Below, piece after piece: positions 18,432-25,000 of a DNA stretch of 25,000 nucleotides. The translations under genes and the position numbers were made by a program. Where the stretch lies: the NCBI RefSeq assembly GCF_964340395.1, contig NC_135562.1:13802043-13827042 (forward strand). Direction: 5' to 3'. Numbering within the stretch: position 1 is the first letter of the stretch; every line of letters starts with the position of its first letter. Below the pieces are notes generated by a model. That model did not search any database, was not told the origin of the DNA, and worked only from the letters and a program-made list of their open reading frames with translations. This stretch comes from Glandiceps talaboti. Taxonomy: Eukaryota > Hemichordata > Enteropneusta > Spengelidae.

Positions 18432-18468
18432 GGGAGGGGGAGGCAGGCAGGCAGGCTGGCAGACAGAA

Positions 18469-18506
<38 letters not shown>
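18357..18506. repeat. (GA)n tract plus GGCA/GACA microsatellite, copy A
   Basis: GA run 18357-18428, then GGGGGAGGGGGAGGCAGG and a GACA run. All purine on the plus strand over the first 85 bp or so. Confidence 0.97.
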
Positions 18507-19566
18507 TATTGGTTTTAGAAGGTATTATGGCGAAGGCCGCAAGCCGCAAGAATTATTTTAATTTACTCGGTAAACGACCACTCCTGAGGTTTAATTTGGT
18601 TCAAATCATGAGCGAAATATTTGCCCCCCCCCCACCCTGTTCAGACCATCTGAATGTTCATGCCTCTTTTGAACCCTCACTTTTTATGCCCCCTCCCCCT
18701 CCCCCCGCCATAAATTCTGACCACGGCCCAAAGACCACGGGAAAGGTATCATCCAAGACTGAATATGTTCCGACAGTGGTTCATAAGTAGAGGAGTGTGT
18801 TACATTTTACACTTTATTTACTTTGCATCCAATAGGCTGTCATATCAGTTAACCAAAACACTCAATTTAGAAGTATCCACACATGATGATGGTATATGCT
18901 AAACAAATTATTAAGTGGTTCACCTGTCTACTGGTTCTTGAAAATGGGCGGACCCGGCTGTTATCGTTTCATGGCGTACACCTAATATGGTCACCACTAC
19001 TGACTAATCATATATCAATGAGTTTACAATCGAAGTGCATTCTTAATTCATAAATACGAACTCTGGCAAATGATGATCGATGCAGTTATACGTAAATTGT
19101 CATCTTGCAAGCAAGCACATAAACATGAATATCTACTTCATAATGAAATGTGTGTACGTATTATAGTGATTTTAGTCATTCTGCTTCAAATGGCTTAGTC
19201 ATGTGGACCACGCACAACATCCATTTGCCATAAGCATACTATGCCGTCGAAATCTCGTGATTGACTAATTTCGTAGTTTTGTTTGTAGATAAGCATGTAC
19301 CCGACCTACGAGTTGGTGCCGTGGATGACAAGGGTCAAACTTAGTAATTTACTATTGAAATTGCCAACCATTGTATTTATCCAGGTGACCTGCTTCGGAG
19401 CGTATCGTCTCATATGTATTATATCACATTATTTGTTGAACATGTTTTGACCCCATAAATTTCCAGTCATCTCAAAGTAAACTGATATAATTCAGCTAGA
19501 AATGAGGTCGAAGTTGTCTTTCAACTCTCACCGAATTATTAGTCGGGTAGGATGATGATAGAGTGA

Positions 19567-20166
<600 letters not shown>

Positions 20167-20269
20167 GGTTTTAACTATGGATTGCATTTTTTCAAGTTTG
20201 GACGATTTTGCAAGCATACACCCTTAAATTCAAACGTGTTTCCAAAATGTTATTATTTAAGTTGCAACG

Positions 20270-20530
20270 ATTTTTTGGTATGTCCATATCTCGTGATACC
20301 TATCACTATTCTCTAGCAACTCCGTTACCCCTGCAAAATTATAGGTCGACTAAAGTGCGACTATTGATTTTTGCCAACCATTGTATTTAAATGTATAGTG
20401 GCCGTCCAGACTATACACCACATTGTTTAGTTTGGACTGGAATATTTTGATGACTCATCTTTTGACCCCCCTATTCTTCTCAAATTAGATTAACAAATTT
20501 CCTCGGCTAGAAATGTTTTCTTCAACCATC
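20270..20530. repeat. Diverged partial third copy (B) of the duplicated segment
   Basis: Shares with A and C, in the same order, ATCTCGTGAT, an ACTATTGA-TTGCCAACCATTGTATTT stretch (20371-20389), TTTTGACCCC, and a GCTAGAAATG block (about 20505). Overall identity is clearly lower than between A and C. It sits directly after the microsatellite block of copy A. Confidence 0.65.
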
Positions 20531-22111
20531 GTCGTTGGTATCAACTGACCCAAGAGGCAACCTAAAAATCAACTATGGAGGACGTGACTATACACTCGTA
20601 CAACTAATATAATAATTAATATACCTAAATTAAGCCAAGTAAGTAAAGTTTATTTAATGTAATGTAATATGTAGTGAAATTAAGTCTGGCACTTTCAGAG
20701 AATCTATGTTCGAGCAGTCACTCTTGAAATAACGAATTTGAGCCACAAAGCTTCAGAAGTGTGATTCTGATGCAATGACTCACAACCTAGTTTTAATGAA
20801 TGTGTTCATTCAAAAATGTAAATGCCACTTTGTGAACTTTACTCTACATGTTCACCGGCGGTATCAGCTCGTGGTAAGCTAGGTACGCGTTTTCTAATCA
20901 CGCGGTGTTTACAATTATAGATGTTAATCAAGTAGGACAGGTTAGTATGATTAGATATCTAAAGACAACAAGATAAAAAGAGATGTAGGGTGACGGCCAC
21001 AACTGTCTGTTAGCCTTCAAAAATAAGGGGCGTTTTTCAAAAAATAACAAATCAATAATCTCTCCGATGTAATACATTATTGTCAAAAGCTCTGTTTAAT
21101 CACATGGGGCAGCGAGCATGTAATTGCGGTTTTTTAACTTGCTACTTAAAATATTAGGCTGTGTGCGCTATATTGGATTATATTATATAGGACATATATA
21201 CTTACATAGGCCAAATATAGTGTGTTTTCATATATAAACGTATATATTGATACTGATTTTGTAATTATTTAAATGTGCAGTATTCTATATTTTACAAATG
21301 TTACATTTCTGGACTTACAAGTATACAATGATTGTTCGTTCACTTTAATCCTGACATTTGTTTCCAATAACTTCTTATTTTTTTTTTCTCTCTCTAGAAG
21401 TGTTTCAAATGGTATGCCGAAGTAGTGGGACACTATTTTCAGTTGAAAGAGGGAGTAGTGTTACGATCCAGAAATATCATATTCAGAATTTTGGCATATT
21501 TTACCTAAATTAACAATTCACATTTATACTGCTTACTTGCAGACAGGAGCAAACAACAGCATGATCAAATAATATGCACTACTCCTGTACTAATTACATT
21601 TATCCATAGTAGATAACAAATGTCAAGTTTTTTTTATTAAAACAACATAGATTAGTTCTTGTAAACAAGATAACTTGTTGATTATGGAAATCAAATTAAT
21701 ACTTCTGAATCATTTTCCAATGGTGCTATCAACACTTATCTTACACGTGAACAATTTACATATGGTGTGATCTTGAATCTCAATCTTAAATATTCTAGTT
21801 GAAAGTTCATGTGTCTTTTAAAACAATGAATGTAGGTGAGAGATGATTAAATTATAACAAGTTATATTTCCTAGGTGATAACTAGGATTTATATGTTAGG
21901 GACTTGGAGAAATAAAGATTATTCCTAGATTTTGATCACAACTTTGATGTGCGGTGTCTCTCTCTCTGTCTGAGCGTAAGAGCGTACGTGTATGTGATGA
22001 TACCTGTGTAGCTAATTTCTAACTTAGACAAGCTCGTAGATCCTGGTACCCTAGAAAGACAGTTAGAGTGGAGAATCATTTACGTTCTGCTGTTCTACCC
22101 ACAACTACCAT
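20531..22111. other. About 1.6 kb with no supportable gene
   Basis: A+T-rich. At 21380-21397 a strong pyrimidine tract ends in CTCTCTAG, a good splice acceptor on the plus strand. The following frames stay open only about 36-37 codons and resemble nothing known. Confidence 0.45.
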
Positions 22112-22367
22112 ACTGATGTAACTTATTCTAATACTACTTTATAATTGTGGCAGTGATTGGACATTGTTTCAATTGGATTTGGAACCGATGGCAGCAATGG
22201 GATCCTCCCCAAACCACAGATAAATAAATTAGTTATCTGTGCCCAAACCTAAGATAATGGAAAGTTAGATTTAAAAATTTAAAGTAAAATGCGTCCCTCC
22301 TCTAATTTCCATTTCCAAAAATAAAGCCCACTCCAGATGATGGTTATTCGAAACCATACACATAATT

Positions 22368-22372
<5 letters not shown>

Positions 22373-22461
<89 letters not shown>

Positions 22462-22502
22462 CAGGCAGGCAGCCAGACATACAGACAGACAGACAGACAG
22501 AC
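22373..22502. repeat. (GA)n tract plus G run and CAGG/CAGA microsatellite, copy C
   Basis: AG run 22373-22452, ten G at 22452-22461, then CAGG and CAGA units. Counterpart of 18357-18506. Confidence 0.97.
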
Positions 22503-23487
22503 ACATCCCTCACTGAATATAGGTTTTAGAAGGCATTGTGGCGATTCCGCGAGAATTAATTTAATTTACTCGGTAAACGACCAGTCCTGAGATTTAATTT
22601 GGTTCAAACCATGGGCGAGATATTGCCCCCCCCCCCCCCCTGTTCAGACCATCAGAATGTTCATACCCCCTTTGAACCCTCACTTCTTATCCCCCCCCCC
22701 CCAGCCTTAAACTCGGACCACAGCCCAAAGACCACGGGATAGGTATCATCCAAGACTGAATATGTTCCGACAGTTGTTTATAAGTAGACGAGGGTGTTAC
22801 ATTTTACACTTTCTTTACTTTGCATATAATATGACTGCCATATCAGTTGACCAAAACACTCCCCAGATGAATTTCGAAGTATCCACACATGATTATGGTA
22901 TATGCCAAACAAATTATTAAGTGGTTCACCTGTCTACCGGTCCTTAAAAATAGGCGGACCCGGCGATGCAGTCCATCTTACAAGCAAGCACATAAACATG
23001 AATATCTACTTCATAATGAAATGTGTGTACGTACGTATTATAGTAATATTGAGTCATTCTGCTTCAATAGTAATGTGGACCACACACACCATCCATTTGC
23101 CATAAGCATACTATGACGTCGAGATCTCGTGATTGACTAAGCATGTACCCGACCTACGAATTGGTGCCATGGAGGACAAGGGTCAAACTTATAATTTACT
23201 ATTGAAATTGCCAACCATTGTATTTATTCGAGTGACCCTGCTTTGAAGCGTATCGTCTCATATGTGTTATTTGTTGAACATGTTTTGACCCCATAAATTT
23301 CCAGTCATCTCAAAGTAAACTGATATAATTCAGCTAGAAATGAGGTCGAAGTTGTCTTTCAACTCTCACCGACTTATTAGTTGGGTAGAATGATGTTAGA
23401 GTGAATAATCTACGTCATATTGAACTAAGTTGGTCGTAACAGTACACTAGTAATGACAATATAGCAATAGCTAAATACAAGTTTCTA

Positions 23488-24508
<1,021 letters not shown>

Positions 24509-24717
24509 TGTACGTTTATGATATTCGTGTCTTCCCTGGTATCAGCTCTTGAGGCGTCAGATACATGCTAATATTATAATAATTCTATGAAATTGGCTTC
24601 CATGGTATTGATGCCTAGGGTACTTGTGTGACACAGGTCGGTATAATAATTATCGTTTCCAAAGTTACAACAACACAAGGACAAATCTGCCATTAAATTG
24701 AATTGAATCATCCACAT

Positions 24718-24786
24718 ATGACAGTGTCCGAAAACTGTTTACAAAATTTCAACTTTGCCGCTTTATACTGGCAACATTACAAACAG
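24718..24786 (+). CDS. Possible small coding exon ending at an ideal donor
   Basis: ATG at 24718 opens 23 codons (MTVSENCLQNFNFAALYWQH, then YKQ) that end exactly at CAG before GTAAGTCA (donor GT at 24787), a perfect metazoan donor match in phase 0. An in-frame TAA lies eight codons upstream, so it could be a first coding exon. No family resemblance and no downstream exon within the remaining 200 bp; the support is the donor alone. Confidence 0.2.
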
Positions 24787-25000
24787 GTAAGTCATTTGGA
24801 ACATACATTCTATCACAGAATTTGAGGCAAACATTAGTCTAAAGACTGTGTCCGGTTGATAGGGTAACTGTCAACACTGTCTCGCAAATTATTCTTTAAT
24901 CTCTGAAACAGTATCAGGTCGTGATGTACTGGTTGTGTAGGTGTTTATCTTGAATTTCCCCTAAATGACTTTTGATAATCACCAGATGAAGGCTTGGATA

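Overview
This window looks like nuclear DNA from a metazoan, most likely a marine invertebrate. Coding signal occurs as short exons with GT/AG borders. The rest is A+T-rich, full of long tetranucleotide microsatellites (CTGT, CTAT, ATGT, ATTC), and littered with decayed eukaryotic transposons of the BEL/Pao, Gypsy-like and Polinton/Maverick types. Nothing prokaryotic (operons, ribosome binding sites, CRISPR) is present. I cannot name the species. Most long open frames are translations of microsatellites ([20 protein letters not shown] types) and are not genes.

Layout. (1) 1-3960: two direct copies, about 2.4 kb apart, of a segment carrying short, symmetric phase-1 exons on the minus strand. 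They are separated by a CTGT microsatellite and a tandem array with a period of about 147 bp. Upstream in the minus-strand sense is a better exon at 3705-3956. A CpG-containing cluster of promoter-type motifs (X-box-like, KLF-like, two YY1-like) lies at 4111-4200. (2) 4220-7132: mostly featureless A+T-rich DNA, a 41-bp minisatellite, ATTC and TA microsatellites, and a second patch of the same minisatellite motif. (3) 7133-9330: a BEL/Pao retrotransposon relic with gag zinc knuckle, protease and integrase, lacking reverse transcriptase and RNase H. (4) 9695-11311: a second LTR-element relic (primer-binding-site-like start, coiled-coil gag, a 196-codon open frame, a purine tract and a TGT start). 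(5) About 11545-14005: a decayed minus-strand Polinton-type integrase with chromodomain, unassigned coding-like remnants beside it, and a 97-bp inverted repeat. (6) 14300-16680: no supportable gene. (7) 17307-24510: two copies (17307-20166 and 22112-24510), plus a diverged partial third (20270-20530), of a segment with a GA tract, C-rich stretches and huge mosaic tetranucleotide arrays. (8) 24511-25000: one possible small exon with an ideal splice donor.

No set of genes here works together as a pathway. The one locus that looks like host coding sequence is the minus-strand exon array at 792-3956. Its exons all start and end in phase 1, so copies can be added or skipped without changing frame. 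It shows nested duplication: an older E2/E3 duplication, then a younger one of the E2+E3 pair. This is the best candidate for something undescribed. I see no clear evidence of a complete novel system, and I do not recognise the protein family with confidence.
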